Assembly (NCBI GenBank): GCA_023663025.1
Contig: JAMPIC010000029.1
Span: 1 to 25,111, forward strand
Origin: Prevotella sp.
GTDB taxonomy: Bacteria; Bacillota; Clostridia; Oscillospirales; Ruminococcaceae
Direction: 5' to 3'
DNA length: 25,111 bases
A program made the position numbers and the translations under genes. Each line of letters starts with the position of its first letter. Within the stretch, counting starts at the first letter, position 1. The notes beneath the pieces were generated by a model. It worked only from the letters and a program-made list of their open reading frames with translations, searched no databases and was not told where the DNA came from. Positions 15,520 to 23,188 of this stretch are shown piece after piece.

Positions 15520-15548
15520 ATAATACCACAATAAACACGAAAATGCAA
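15520..15548 (-). promoter_or_regulatory. Promoter of the AT-rich cassette
   Basis: On the minus strand TTGCAT (15543 to 15548) and TATTAT (15520 to 15525) are spaced by exactly 17 bases and lie about 34 bases before the 343-residue gene's start. The -10 box matches 5 of 6 consensus positions and the -35 box 3 of 6. The spot between two genes, just before a strong ribosome binding site, supports it. Confidence 0.55.
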
Positions 15549-15622
15549 TATCTTATACGCAAATTCAGTGTTTTCGACATAAATCGCACGTCGCATTAGT
15601 GCAACCTGCAAGCAAAGAACCC

Positions 15623-15659
15623 GCCGCCGACCGCGTTAGGGGGACACGATAACGGCGGC
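15623..15659. other. GC-rich inverted repeat between the ArpU-like gene and the cassette
   Basis: GCCGCCG (15623 to 15629) pairs with CGGCGGC (15653 to 15659) across 23 bases that include TTAGGGGGACA. It lies in a gene-free stretch, 15487 to 15697. It may terminate the ArpU-like gene or be part of a packaging (cos) site, since such sites often lie near terS. No T run follows it on the minus strand, so it is a poor classical terminator. Confidence 0.35.
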
Positions 15660-15697
15660 TTGGTTAATCACTCTTCGCTATTTTACATTATATCACA

Positions 15698-16111
15698 TCA
15701 AAATCGGACATTCAAGGACATATTTTTCAAAGCCACACCGTGAAGCCGCCTAACGTGCCTTTCCGAATAATTCATCTTCTCCGCAATAACTTCCCACTTT
15801 TGATACAGCAAATACCTCCGCGTAAGAACCTCCCGCCAAGCCTCGTCGGGGATCGCATTGACAGCCCGTTCAATCTCCGCACGCTTTGAGCTAAGCTCGT
15901 CAATCTCCCTGTCGAGACGTTCTTCCAGCTCCAGCACTCGCAGAACGGCGTTCTCGGTAACGTTCCCCCGCGCCGCAGGCTTAGAACCGTCCCCGTCATA
16001 GCGGACGGTTTTCCCGTACAGAGCCGACCGCGCCGCCGCCAGCTTTTCGGTGTCGAGCCGTATTTTCCTGTCGATTATGTACGCCTGCCGCAAATATTCC
16101 TTTGCTGTCAA
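15698..16111 (-). CDS. DUF1492/ArpU-like late transcription regulator (137 aa)
   Basis: The start is TTG at 16111 (MTAKEYLRQAYIIDRKI) with AGGAG 8 bases upstream; the GTG at 16120 lies inside that ribosome binding site. An N-terminal coiled coil (AVLRVLELEERLDREIDELS) leads to a sigma-70 region 4-like helix-turn-helix: EVLTRRYLLYQKWEVIAEKM then SERHVRRLHGVALKNM. This is the usual layout of DUF1492/ArpU/RinA-type proteins, which turn on packaging and virion genes and lie just before terS in phages of Firmicutes. Here the cassette separates it from terS. It follows the SNF2 gene by 23 bases. Confidence 0.88.
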   Translation of the reverse strand: MTAKEYLRQAYIIDRKIRLDTEKLAAARSALYGKTVRYDGDGSKPAARGNVTENAVLRVLELEERLDREIDELSSKRAEIERAVNAIPDEAWREVLTRRYLLYQKWEVIAEKMNYSERHVRRLHGVALKNMSLNVRF

Positions 16112-16134
16112 GACTATCACTCCTTATGCCGTGT

Positions 16135-17538
16135 CTAAAATTCCCGTTCTCCAACGGTTGGAGAACCCGACTTAATCTCTTTAATCCTCGCTTTCAAAGC
16201 CTCAAGCAGAGCGTTCTGTACGTCCGACTTTCCCTCAAGCGCGGCGGCGACGTCAACGTCCCGCGTATCCCGGGCAATCAGCCTGTGAACGATAACCGTC
16301 TCCCGCTGTCCCTGCCTGTGGAGCCGCTTGTTCGCCTGTTCGTAAAGCTCCAGCGACCAGTTCAGCCCGAACCAGATTATGTGATGCCCGCCCTGCTGTA
16401 AGTTCAATCCGTAACCTGCCGAAGCGGGGTGCGCGAGAAGTATATCAATTTTTCCGTCGTTCCAGTCCCGCTGATCCTTGTCGGACAAAAGCTGCCGAAC
16501 CCGCAAGCCCGACTTTGCAAGCCGTTCGGTAATTCTTTGGACGTCGTGCCGAAAATTGTAAAACAGCAGCGCGTGCTGACCGTTCAGCCCCTCAACCGTT
16601 TCGGCGAGAACGTCCAGCTTGCAGCCGTGTATCTCCACCGCCGCCTTGTTTTCGTCGTAAACCGCGCCGTTTGCGAATTGCAGCAGTTTCCCGGAAAGCA
16701 CTGCCGCCGTTCCCGCGTCAAGGGTGCTTTCGTCCACCTGCAACAGCATATCCCGCTCGAATTTTTCGTACTGCTTTTTCGCTTTCGTATCAAGAACGAC
16801 GGGCACGTCAACCGTCAACAGGTCTGGTAGCTGTAAGTAATCTTCCGCCTTCATAGAAACGCAGATGTCGGAAATCGCCGCCCTTATGGCTTCCTCCGCG
16901 CCCTGCTTCATTGAGTAGGTCGTGAAGTGTCCGCCGTGGGTCTCGCACTCGCAGTATCTTGTGCGGAAGTGGGTTATCTTTTTCCCGAGACGTTCGCCGC
17001 CGTCCAGCAGATAGACCTGTGCCCAAAGGTCGGTAAGCCCGTTGCTTGCGGGAGTGCCCGTCAATCCCACAAAACGGCTGATGTGCTGTCTGACGTAGCA
17101 AAGGGACTTGAACCTCTGCGCCTTGTTGCTTTTAAAGCCGGAAAGCTCGTCCACCACAACCATGTCGAACCGCCAGGCGTTGCGGTCGCAGTCCACAAGC
17201 CAGGAAACGTTTTCGCGGTTTATGACGTAAACGTCCGCGGGGGTGTTCAGACCGCGTATCCGTTGCTGCGCCGTACCGAGAATTTTTGACACCCGCAGGT
17301 GCTTCAGGTGCTCCCACTTTTCCGCTTCGCCGCTCCAGGTGCTTTCGGCAACTTTTTTCGGGGCGATGACAAGAACCTTGCGCACCTCGAAACGGTCGTA
17401 AATCAGCTCGTTTACCGCCGTCAGTGTTATGACCGTCTTGCCCAGACCCATATCGAGAAAAAGTCCGAGACTGCTGTCGCTGACGATGCGCCGCGTGCAG
17501 TAGGCTTGATAGCCGTGGGGTATGTACGTTTCAGCCAT
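16135..17538 (-). CDS. SNF2-type DEAD/DEAH helicase (467 aa)
   Basis: The ATG at 17538 overlaps the VRR-NUC gene by 8 bases. Helicase motifs are complete and in order: Walker A DMGLGKT (about 29 to 35), VVVDELSG (about 127 to 134, DELS in the place of DEAH, common in phage SNF2 proteins), GLTGTPASN (158 to 166), HPASAGYGLNLQ (370 to 381) and QANKRLHRQGQ (401 to 411). It is a DNA translocase that probably works with the replication set. Its length matches the usual phage SNF2 proteins. Near its 3' end the coding sequence holds the second copy of the 21-base palindrome. Confidence 0.95.
   Translation of the reverse strand: MAETYIPHGYQAYCTRRIVSDSSLGLFLDMGLGKTVITLTAVNELIYDRFEVRKVLVIAPKKVAESTWSGEAEKWEHLKHLRVSKILGTAQQRIRGLNTPADVYVINRENVSWLVDCDRNAWRFDMVVVDELSGFKSNKAQRFKSLCYVRQHISRFVGLTGTPASNGLTDLWAQVYLLDGGERLGKKITHFRTRYCECETHGGHFTTYSMKQGAEEAIRAAISDICVSMKAEDYLQLPDLLTVDVPVVLDTKAKKQYEKFERDMLLQVDESTLDAGTAAVLSGKLLQFANGAVYDENKAAVEIHGCKLDVLAETVEGLNGQHALLFYNFRHDVQRITERLAKSGLRVRQLLSDKDQRDWNDGKIDILLAHPASAGYGLNLQQGGHHIIWFGLNWSLELYEQANKRLHRQGQRETVIVHRLIARDTRDVDVAAALEGKSDVQNALLEALKARIKEIKSGSPTVGEREF
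16146..16166. repeat. 21-base palindrome GTTCTCC-N7-GGAGAAC, copy 2
   Basis: GTTCTCC, then AACGGTT, then GGAGAAC gives a perfect 10 base-pair inverted repeat with one central base. It lies in the last 30 codon positions of the SNF2 gene and shares outer arms, flanking CCC and spacing with the copy at 8910 to 8930. The inner bases differ but still pair, which suggests selection on structure or on symmetric protein binding. Confidence 0.65.
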
Positions 17539-17827
17539 TTAACCACCCTCTCAGAGACACCAAAAAATTTTCAACGTCCCGCTCGCCGTAAAGCACCCGA
17601 ACGTGCTGCCGCATTTTGGCAAGCTCGTCAATCCTGCGCCGCTGCGGGGGACTTAGCCGCCCCTTTTCGGTTTTCAGCTCCGCAAAAATCATCGCGCCGT
17701 TGGGCAGGCAAATCAACCTGTCGGGCAAACCTGCACACCCCGGGGACGTCAGCTTGTACGCCCTGCCTCCCAAACGCTTTACGCCATCGCAAAGCTTTTT
17801 TTCGATTTTGCTTTCGGGATTTCCCAA
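17531..17827 (-). CDS. VRR-NUC domain nuclease (98 aa)
   Basis: The preferred start is TTG at 17827 (MGNPESKIEKKLCDGVKR), 8 bases after AAGGAG; frames starting further upstream run through that ribosome binding site. The single VRR-NUC domain has an N-terminal helix with the conserved E, GGRAYKLTSPGCAGLPDRLI, then AELKTEKGRLSPPQ with the E-x-K pair, then a final beta-helix unit (VRVLYGERDVENFL). Such single-domain phage nucleases resolve branched DNA, usually beside an SNF2 helicase as here. Cys residues before the PD pair are a common phage variant. Confidence 0.92.
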   Translation of the reverse strand: MGNPESKIEKKLCDGVKRLGGRAYKLTSPGCAGLPDRLICLPNGAMIFAELKTEKGRLSPPQRRRIDELAKMRQHVRVLYGERDVENFLVSLRGWLNG

Positions 17828-17880
17828 ATTTATCACTCCTTGAACTTCCGTAACTTTCCCGCGCGCGCGTATAATATACA

Positions 17881-18102
17881 CGCATTAGGCGTTCTATAGA
17901 TTATATTTACTCTCTAATTCTCTATATTTTATATTTTATATATAAAGAATGTTTCAATGTTTCAAAACGTGTTAAATAACGGTTTTAAGCCGTTTGAACC
18001 AAAACATTGTACGAAACATTCCCGAAACATCTGAAACATTCCAAAATTATCCATTAAAGAGAATGTTTCAATTTTGGGAGTATGTTTCAGCAGAATGTTT
18101 CA
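17881..18102. repeat. AT-rich block with eight TGTTTC/GAAACA repeats, candidate replication origin
   Basis: Positions 17881 to 17946 are nearly all A and T (TCTATATTTTATATTTTATA). The core TGTTTCA appears at 17950, 17958, 18064, 18083 and 18096, and its complement GAAACA at 18013, 18024 and 18033; several are extended to GAATGTTTCA. A small inverted repeat, AACGG/CCGTT, lies at 17978 to 17994. The last copy covers the VapE stop codon. An unwinding-prone stretch next to iterons beside a primase-helicase gene is a typical origin layout, though none of this proves function. Confidence 0.6.
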
Positions 18103-20487
18103 AAGATTTCTCCGAATAAATCCACGCTGATACCCGTATTCCGAATTAAAGCGTATGCCGTTTTTGGACTTTTCCCACCCCTCGATTTTACCTAAAACGG
18201 CGTTTATCTCCGCAGAATCCGACTTCCTCATAAGGTTAATGTTAGACCCAAAGCACTCGCACCAAATCTCCGCCGCGCAGACCTTTTCGCGGGGAACACG
18301 GTCGATACCCTCTTTCTCAAAGTCCGTCTGCCAGTAAATCTGCCGCTGGCGCAGGGTCCGCTTGTCCCAGTCGGGGAGTACGTCCATGCTTACAAATTCG
18401 CGGATAATGCCCTCTTTCGCGCTCTGCTCCGAGTGCTCCTCTTGAGCTTTCTCGGATATTTTCAGCGCCTCGCCCTCAAGGTATAAAGGCTCGCCCAGCT
18501 GCCAGGCAACAAGAGCCTCTGCCCATATTTGGGAGACCTCCGACGGCAGGTCGTTGAACACGCTTTTTACCGCAGGCTTCACCCCGCAGTCAATTGGCCA
18601 GAAACGGCGGTTCCCCGTCTTGTCCCGCAGGAACTCCGCCTCGTTGGTAGTGCCGAAAAACACGCAGCGGCGCGAGTATACCGCAGTTCTCCGCCCGTAT
18701 GGCTCGCGGAAAATGTCCTCCACCTTTGAGAGAAACTGCTTTACCGCGTTCGTCTCCGCGCGGTTCAGACCGTTCAGCTCGCCTACCTCGTTTATCCATA
18801 CGCCCTGTATCATCTCGCAGGCTTCCTTGCCCTCGAACGCCGCAAGGCTGTCCGAGAACCACTGCCCGCCCAAAGTGCGCAGCAGGGTGCTTTTGCCCAG
18901 TCCTTGCCGCCCCGCGAGAATAGGCATAGTGTCGTACTTCACGCCCGGGCGCATTACCCGCGCCACGGCAGCAGTAAAGGACTTCCTCGCAACTGCCCGT
19001 ACATAGTTGTTGTCCTCCGCGCCAAGATAGTCACAGAACAGCGTATCGAGACGGGGAACGCCGTCCCAGGCGGGGAGAGCCTCCAGATAATTCTTAACAG
19101 CATTGAAAGCGTGCTTGTGGCAGGACAGGGAACAGGCGTCAAAAATACGCTTTTCACCCGTTATATGGTGCGCCTTTTCAAGGTAATGCCGCAGACCCGC
19201 GTCGTCGTTGTCAGTCCATACACGCTGCTTAGTCTCGCCGTCCCACGGGAGCGCGCCGAGGGCGTACACACGGTTGCTGAATTCCTCAAATACGATTTTA
19301 TTTTTGAGCAAGGGGTCATTTTCAAGAATAATAAGCACGTTGTCGGTAGTCTTCGTAGGGTTTCCCGTTGTGGGAGACACTTCAAGCAGCGTGATCCAGT
19401 CCTCGGTTTCATCGGGAGCCGTCGCGCCGAACGCCTTAACCGCGTTTTGGTACCGCTCTGTATTCAACAGTGCGGAAACAGCCTTGTCAGCCGCAGCAAA
19501 GCGGCACATTTCCGTGTAGGACGGCAGCTTGTTTGTAGGAGTATCGGGCTTTGCGTCCTCGTCCCTGCCGCCGAAAAGGTGCAGACGGGCAAGGTCAAAA
19601 GCGTTGCAGAGCTTGCCGCCCGCGGGGTCGGTAGCGTGGTGAGAGTAGAGAAACTGCCCGTCGCCGTACACCACCGCGCCGCCCGTGGTTGAGCCGCCCG
19701 AGTAGGTGTAGCGGTCGTTTCCGCAGGGGACGTACACATCGGGAATAATTTCGGCTATCACGCGGTAAATATCATAGGTTTTGCAGAACGCCCCCACGAT
19801 ACCGCTTTTTTCGGCAGGGTTCGCCTGCTTCGCCCCGCGGGGAATTTTGAGCGCGGAAAGACCTTTCCACTCGGCAACGTTCCGCCAGTCCGCGTACATA
19901 CCCAGCACTCCGTCAACGTCGATAAACGGCTTGTCGGCGTATGTAAATATGTAGCTGCTGTCGGCGGAACAGGAGGGGAAGTACATCAGCCGCGAGGCCT
20001 CAAAGGTGGTGGGGTCGCACATCTCCATACCGATAAATTCCGCCAGCTTGCGGGCAAGAGGCTCGTATTCGTCGGCGGTGCAGGGGCGGTTAAGGGGTAT
20101 CAGAACCCGCAGTCTCGGCGCGGCTTCACAGTGCTTTCGGGTGCTGTATACGCAGTATCCACAGCCGAGACCGTCAACGGTGCGAAGCACGCTGTCGGTC
20201 ATTCCCGCCCCGACGCTGTCAAGGTCGAGGGTAACGAGACACCGCTCCGCAACGGCGTTCGCCGTCCTGCGGCTGCCGTTAAGAGTACCGCCAACAAAGC
20301 CGCCCACGTCCTTTAAATCGTCCTGTTTCGATTTGGGGAGCGTCATATACTCGGCAAGGGTCTCAACGCTTCTCTGCGGTGTGCGGAGCTTTTCGCAAAG
20401 CTCCGACCACATTATTTCCTGCCGCGTCCAGTTTAAGGCTTTGCGGCTGTTTCCCACGGTTATATTTAAAAGTTTATCGTTAAGCAA
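18100..20487 (-). CDS. VapE-type primase-helicase (795 aa)
   Basis: The start is TTG at 20487; upstream is a run of 11 G that serves as the ribosome binding site region. The N-terminal half has primase-polymerase features: CLVTLDLDS (about 83 to 91, acidic DLD), YSTRKH (114 to 119) and PRLRVLIPLNRP, then LYSHHATDP and a helical bundle. The C-terminal half is a VirE/VapE superfamily 3-like helicase: Walker A GRQGLGKST (about 526 to 534), WINEVGEL (564 to 571) and FFGTTNEAEFL then RDKTGNRRFWPID. It should prime and unwind phage DNA for the adjacent polymerase. It is full length, with no frameshift seen. The candidate origin follows its 3' end. Confidence 0.93.
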   Translation of the reverse strand: MLNDKLLNITVGNSRKALNWTRQEIMWSELCEKLRTPQRSVETLAEYMTLPKSKQDDLKDVGGFVGGTLNGSRRTANAVAERCLVTLDLDSVGAGMTDSVLRTVDGLGCGYCVYSTRKHCEAAPRLRVLIPLNRPCTADEYEPLARKLAEFIGMEMCDPTTFEASRLMYFPSCSADSSYIFTYADKPFIDVDGVLGMYADWRNVAEWKGLSALKIPRGAKQANPAEKSGIVGAFCKTYDIYRVIAEIIPDVYVPCGNDRYTYSGGSTTGGAVVYGDGQFLYSHHATDPAGGKLCNAFDLARLHLFGGRDEDAKPDTPTNKLPSYTEMCRFAAADKAVSALLNTERYQNAVKAFGATAPDETEDWITLLEVSPTTGNPTKTTDNVLIILENDPLLKNKIVFEEFSNRVYALGALPWDGETKQRVWTDNDDAGLRHYLEKAHHITGEKRIFDACSLSCHKHAFNAVKNYLEALPAWDGVPRLDTLFCDYLGAEDNNYVRAVARKSFTAAVARVMRPGVKYDTMPILAGRQGLGKSTLLRTLGGQWFSDSLAAFEGKEACEMIQGVWINEVGELNGLNRAETNAVKQFLSKVEDIFREPYGRRTAVYSRRCVFFGTTNEAEFLRDKTGNRRFWPIDCGVKPAVKSVFNDLPSEVSQIWAEALVAWQLGEPLYLEGEALKISEKAQEEHSEQSAKEGIIREFVSMDVLPDWDKRTLRQRQIYWQTDFEKEGIDRVPREKVCAAEIWCECFGSNINLMRKSDSAEINAVLGKIEGWEKSKNGIRFNSEYGYQRGFIRRNL

Positions 20488-20494
20488 GGTTTTA

Positions 20495-20505
20495 CCCCCC
20501 CCCCC
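20495..20505 (-). promoter_or_regulatory. Eleven-G run as ribosome binding site region before the VapE gene
   Basis: Between the polymerase stop (TAA) and the VapE start (TTG) the minus strand reads TAA, then 11 G, then TAAAACC, then TTG. No better Shine-Dalgarno is present. Homopolymer runs of this length are prone to length change, which would alter the spacing between the G run and the start rather than shift a reading frame. Confidence 0.5.
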
Positions 20506-22506
20506 TTAGTCTTTTTTGTAGTAGTCGCTTACGAACCCGTCCGCGTTCAAAATCAGCCCCTGCGCCCACTCTATGGGTTGGGACATTATTCCGCAGACGG
20601 TTTCGAGGTCGGCGTTTTCGGCGGGGCAGTCAATGACCGCCTCGTCGTGAATGTGCATTACCGTTTTGTACCCCGCGCTGTCAAGCCGTTCCAACGCCAC
20701 GGCAAGGCAGTCCCGCGCTATGGCTTGCACGATATTTTCTGTCAGCTTTCCGCCGTAGGTGGACTGAAGTCCCCAATTTTTTGAAGTACCGTTCTGCCCG
20801 AGATAATGAACGGCGCGTTTGCCGAATTGATTTTCCGCAATACGCGGGAACGGGTAGTACAGCTTGCGCATACTCGGTAGGGTGATTGTCATAAATTCAA
20901 GACCCGTCGCCGCGTCGTGCTCATAATTGAAAATAATTCCCCGAACGGCATTACTGTGAAAACTTGAAACGGTATCTACCGCCGCCTGTTCGACAGAGTA
21001 CCACAAGTCCCGTATTCGCGGATTAGCCTCCCGCCAAGCGGAAACGATTTCGGGGAGTTCCTCCTCGGTCTGACCCATATCAAGCGCACCCATACTGACG
21101 AGCGCGCCCACCGAGCCCTGATAACCGAGAGCCAGCTCCGCGATTTTTCCCTTTTGGCGCAGATGTCCGTTTACGCCGTGCTTTTCCACGGGGACTTTGA
21201 ACATCTGACTTGCGGAGGCGCAGTAGATGTCCCCGCCTTTTGCGAAAACCTCCTGCCGCCAGCTTTCCCCCGCCAGCCAAGCGATGACCCGCGCCTCGAT
21301 AGCGGAGAAGTCTGCCACAACAAACCTGCGCCCCTCGGAGGGAATAAAAGCCGTGCGTATAAGCTGAGAAAGGGTATCGGGAACGCTACCGTATGTAAAG
21401 CCAAGCATAAAGGCGTCGCAGCTTTTGGCGTACTCGCGGGCAAGGTCAAGGCTGTCGATGTAGGTGCGGGGCAGGTTCTGCACCTGAATGAGCCGCCCCG
21501 CCCAGCGTCCCGTACGGTTCGCGCCGTAAAACTGTATGAGCCCTCTCGCCCTGCCGTCGGCGCAGACGGCGTTTTCCATAGCGGCGTATTTTTTCACGGA
21601 GGATTTGGAAAGCTCCCGCCGAAGTTCCAGCACCCGTCGCACGCTTTCCTGCGGAATATTGCTTTTCAGCATACTTTCCACGTCCGCCTTGCCGAGACTT
21701 TTTATCTCGGTGTCGGTTTCGGCTTCGAGCCATTTTTTCAGCTGCGCAACGGAATTCGGGTTTTCAAGTCCCGTAATTTCCACCGCCTCCGACATAAGCC
21801 TCTCGTTTATCTCCTCATAGCACCGTATCGCCCCCGCCACAAGCTCCATATCCAGCCGCACGCCGCGGGCGTTGGTGCGCATATCAAGCTCCCACTGCCC
21901 TTGAATATCCTCGGGTACGGGAAACGCCGACAACGCGTTTTCCACCGACATTTCCGTAACAACGTCCTGCCGGCAGTATTCTTTGAAAAGTTCCCATTTT
22001 TCGGGGGAGTGTTTCGGCAGATTTCTTGTTCTGTATCCGTTTGCCGCCGTCGCTTTGCAGGGTTTGCAGAAATAGTTTATCAGGGACTTTCCTATACCCA
22101 GCTTTTTCTTGTCCTGCGGCAGACCGAGAGCCTCGCCCGCGTCGGCAAGTCCTGCGGGAAGTCCGCAGTACAGACCGTGGAGCATTGTACACCGCCAATG
22201 CCCGAGCCAGCGGTTCATCGTGCTTTCCTGTTTCTCAAAATATTTTGAAAGGCAGTACCACTCGAAAGCGGCGTTGTAGGCGTGCTTTACATACTCGGGA
22301 CTAAAAAGCGACATAATTATTTCTTGTGGGATTTTTTCGCCGTTTGCGAGGTCGATAATCTGTACGGACGCTCCGTCAACGCTGTAGGCTAACAGCAGTA
22401 TTTCAAAGTCGGGGGACTGCACGTATTTGTACAGTCCCGACTTTTTTATGTCAACGCTTGAAAATGTCTCGATGTCGATTGAAAGAGTATGCGGAATGTT
22501 AATCAT
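20506..22506 (-). CDS. Family A (T7/Pol I-like) DNA polymerase with 3'-5' exonuclease (666 aa)
   Basis: The ATG at 22506 (MINIPHTLSIDIETF) has GAGG 9 bases upstream; a TTG 15 bases earlier is possible. The exonuclease domain has DIET (about 11 to 14) and YCRQDV (177 to 182). The polymerase domain has RTGRWAG (331 to 337), motif A ADFSAIEARVIAWL (398 to 411), motif B RQKGKIAELALGYQG (450 to 464) and motif C HIHDEA (618 to 623). All catalytic acids are present, so it is likely to be active. It is the replicative polymerase of the phage, in the usual order DUF2800, DUF2815, polymerase, VapE. Confidence 0.95.
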   Translation of the reverse strand: MINIPHTLSIDIETFSSVDIKKSGLYKYVQSPDFEILLLAYSVDGASVQIIDLANGEKIPQEIIMSLFSPEYVKHAYNAAFEWYCLSKYFEKQESTMNRWLGHWRCTMLHGLYCGLPAGLADAGEALGLPQDKKKLGIGKSLINYFCKPCKATAANGYRTRNLPKHSPEKWELFKEYCRQDVVTEMSVENALSAFPVPEDIQGQWELDMRTNARGVRLDMELVAGAIRCYEEINERLMSEAVEITGLENPNSVAQLKKWLEAETDTEIKSLGKADVESMLKSNIPQESVRRVLELRRELSKSSVKKYAAMENAVCADGRARGLIQFYGANRTGRWAGRLIQVQNLPRTYIDSLDLAREYAKSCDAFMLGFTYGSVPDTLSQLIRTAFIPSEGRRFVVADFSAIEARVIAWLAGESWRQEVFAKGGDIYCASASQMFKVPVEKHGVNGHLRQKGKIAELALGYQGSVGALVSMGALDMGQTEEELPEIVSAWREANPRIRDLWYSVEQAAVDTVSSFHSNAVRGIIFNYEHDAATGLEFMTITLPSMRKLYYPFPRIAENQFGKRAVHYLGQNGTSKNWGLQSTYGGKLTENIVQAIARDCLAVALERLDSAGYKTVMHIHDEAVIDCPAENADLETVCGIMSQPIEWAQGLILNADGFVSDYYKKD

Positions 22507-22517
22507 ATCAATTCGCC

Positions 22518-23186
22518 TCAAAACGGTAAATTCTCATAGGGCAGACCCGTCAGCGGATCGATAGGCTGCTGAACGGGCGCGTTTTGACCGGAATAAACAT
22601 CATACTGCGGTGCGTACATCTGCGCCTGCTGAGCGGGCTGCGAAACTGCCATAGGCGCACCGAAGGCCTCCGCCGCTGAAACCCTGCCGCCAAGGGGTTC
22701 GCCGTCCTCGATTTTCTGAACGGCTTGCAAGCCGATACCAACGCCCCGCTTGCCGTTTGAGTTGTACGGGAAAAAGTTCACGCAAACACGGGCGTAGCAG
22801 CCGCTGTACACGTCGGACTGATTAATGATAGGGTTAAGGTTAACGTCAACGACCTGCGGCGGCTGTTTGCTTGAAGCTGTGAACACCCAGCAGCCGCGGC
22901 ACTCTTCGCCGAACGGCTCTCCGTTGGGACGAACGCCGTCTCCGTCGTGAACCGCGGAGGCTATCATAGGCGGCATCGCTCCGTTCCAGCACTTTGCCAA
23001 GCCCTGCCGTTTCGCAGCGGCTTCGGCGGCGTCAAGCCTTTGCTTTGCGGCAACGTCCGATTTGGGAACGAGCACCGTCACCGAATACTTCGCCTCCTGC
23101 CCGGGATTGTTTGCGTACGGTTCAAAAAGGTGCGTAAACGAAAGTCTCGCGCGACCCGTGGTAAACGTAGTTTCTGTAATAGCCAT
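22518..23186 (-). CDS. DUF2815 ssDNA-binding-like protein (222 aa)
   Basis: The ATG at 23186 has GGAGG about 8 bases upstream. The N-terminal 150 residues fit the DUF2815 OB-fold group, which is related to the Enc34 ssDNA-binding proteins: ARLSFTHLFEPYAN, KYSVTVLVPKSD, VYSGCYARVCVNFFPYN, KRGVGIGLQAVQKIEDGEPL. The C-terminal 60 residues are Gln, Ala and Pro-rich and disordered, ending GLPYENLPF. An acidic/hydrophobic tip ending in PF recalls the tail that bacterial SSB uses to recruit partners. It lies between the RecB-like nuclease and the polymerase. Confidence 0.9.
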   Translation of the reverse strand: MAITETTFTTGRARLSFTHLFEPYANNPGQEAKYSVTVLVPKSDVAAKQRLDAAEAAAKRQGLAKCWNGAMPPMIASAVHDGDGVRPNGEPFGEECRGCWVFTASSKQPPQVVDVNLNPIINQSDVYSGCYARVCVNFFPYNSNGKRGVGIGLQAVQKIEDGEPLGGRVSAAEAFGAPMAVSQPAQQAQMYAPQYDVYSGQNAPVQQPIDPLTGLPYENLPF

Positions 23187-23188
23187 AG

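Noticed and set aside
17858..17885. CG/TA-alternating run with a TATATTAT-like sequence as a promoter for the VRR-NUC gene
   Set aside because: No reasonable -35 box lies 16 to 18 bases upstream, and GTATAATATAC is a palindrome that would look like a -10 box in either direction.
21154..22248. Long plus-strand open frame antisense to the polymerase gene
   Set aside because: It lies opposite a real gene with all polymerase motifs, has no ribosome binding site and an unnatural composition (runs of Arg, Pro and His), as expected of an antisense frame in GC-balanced coding DNA.
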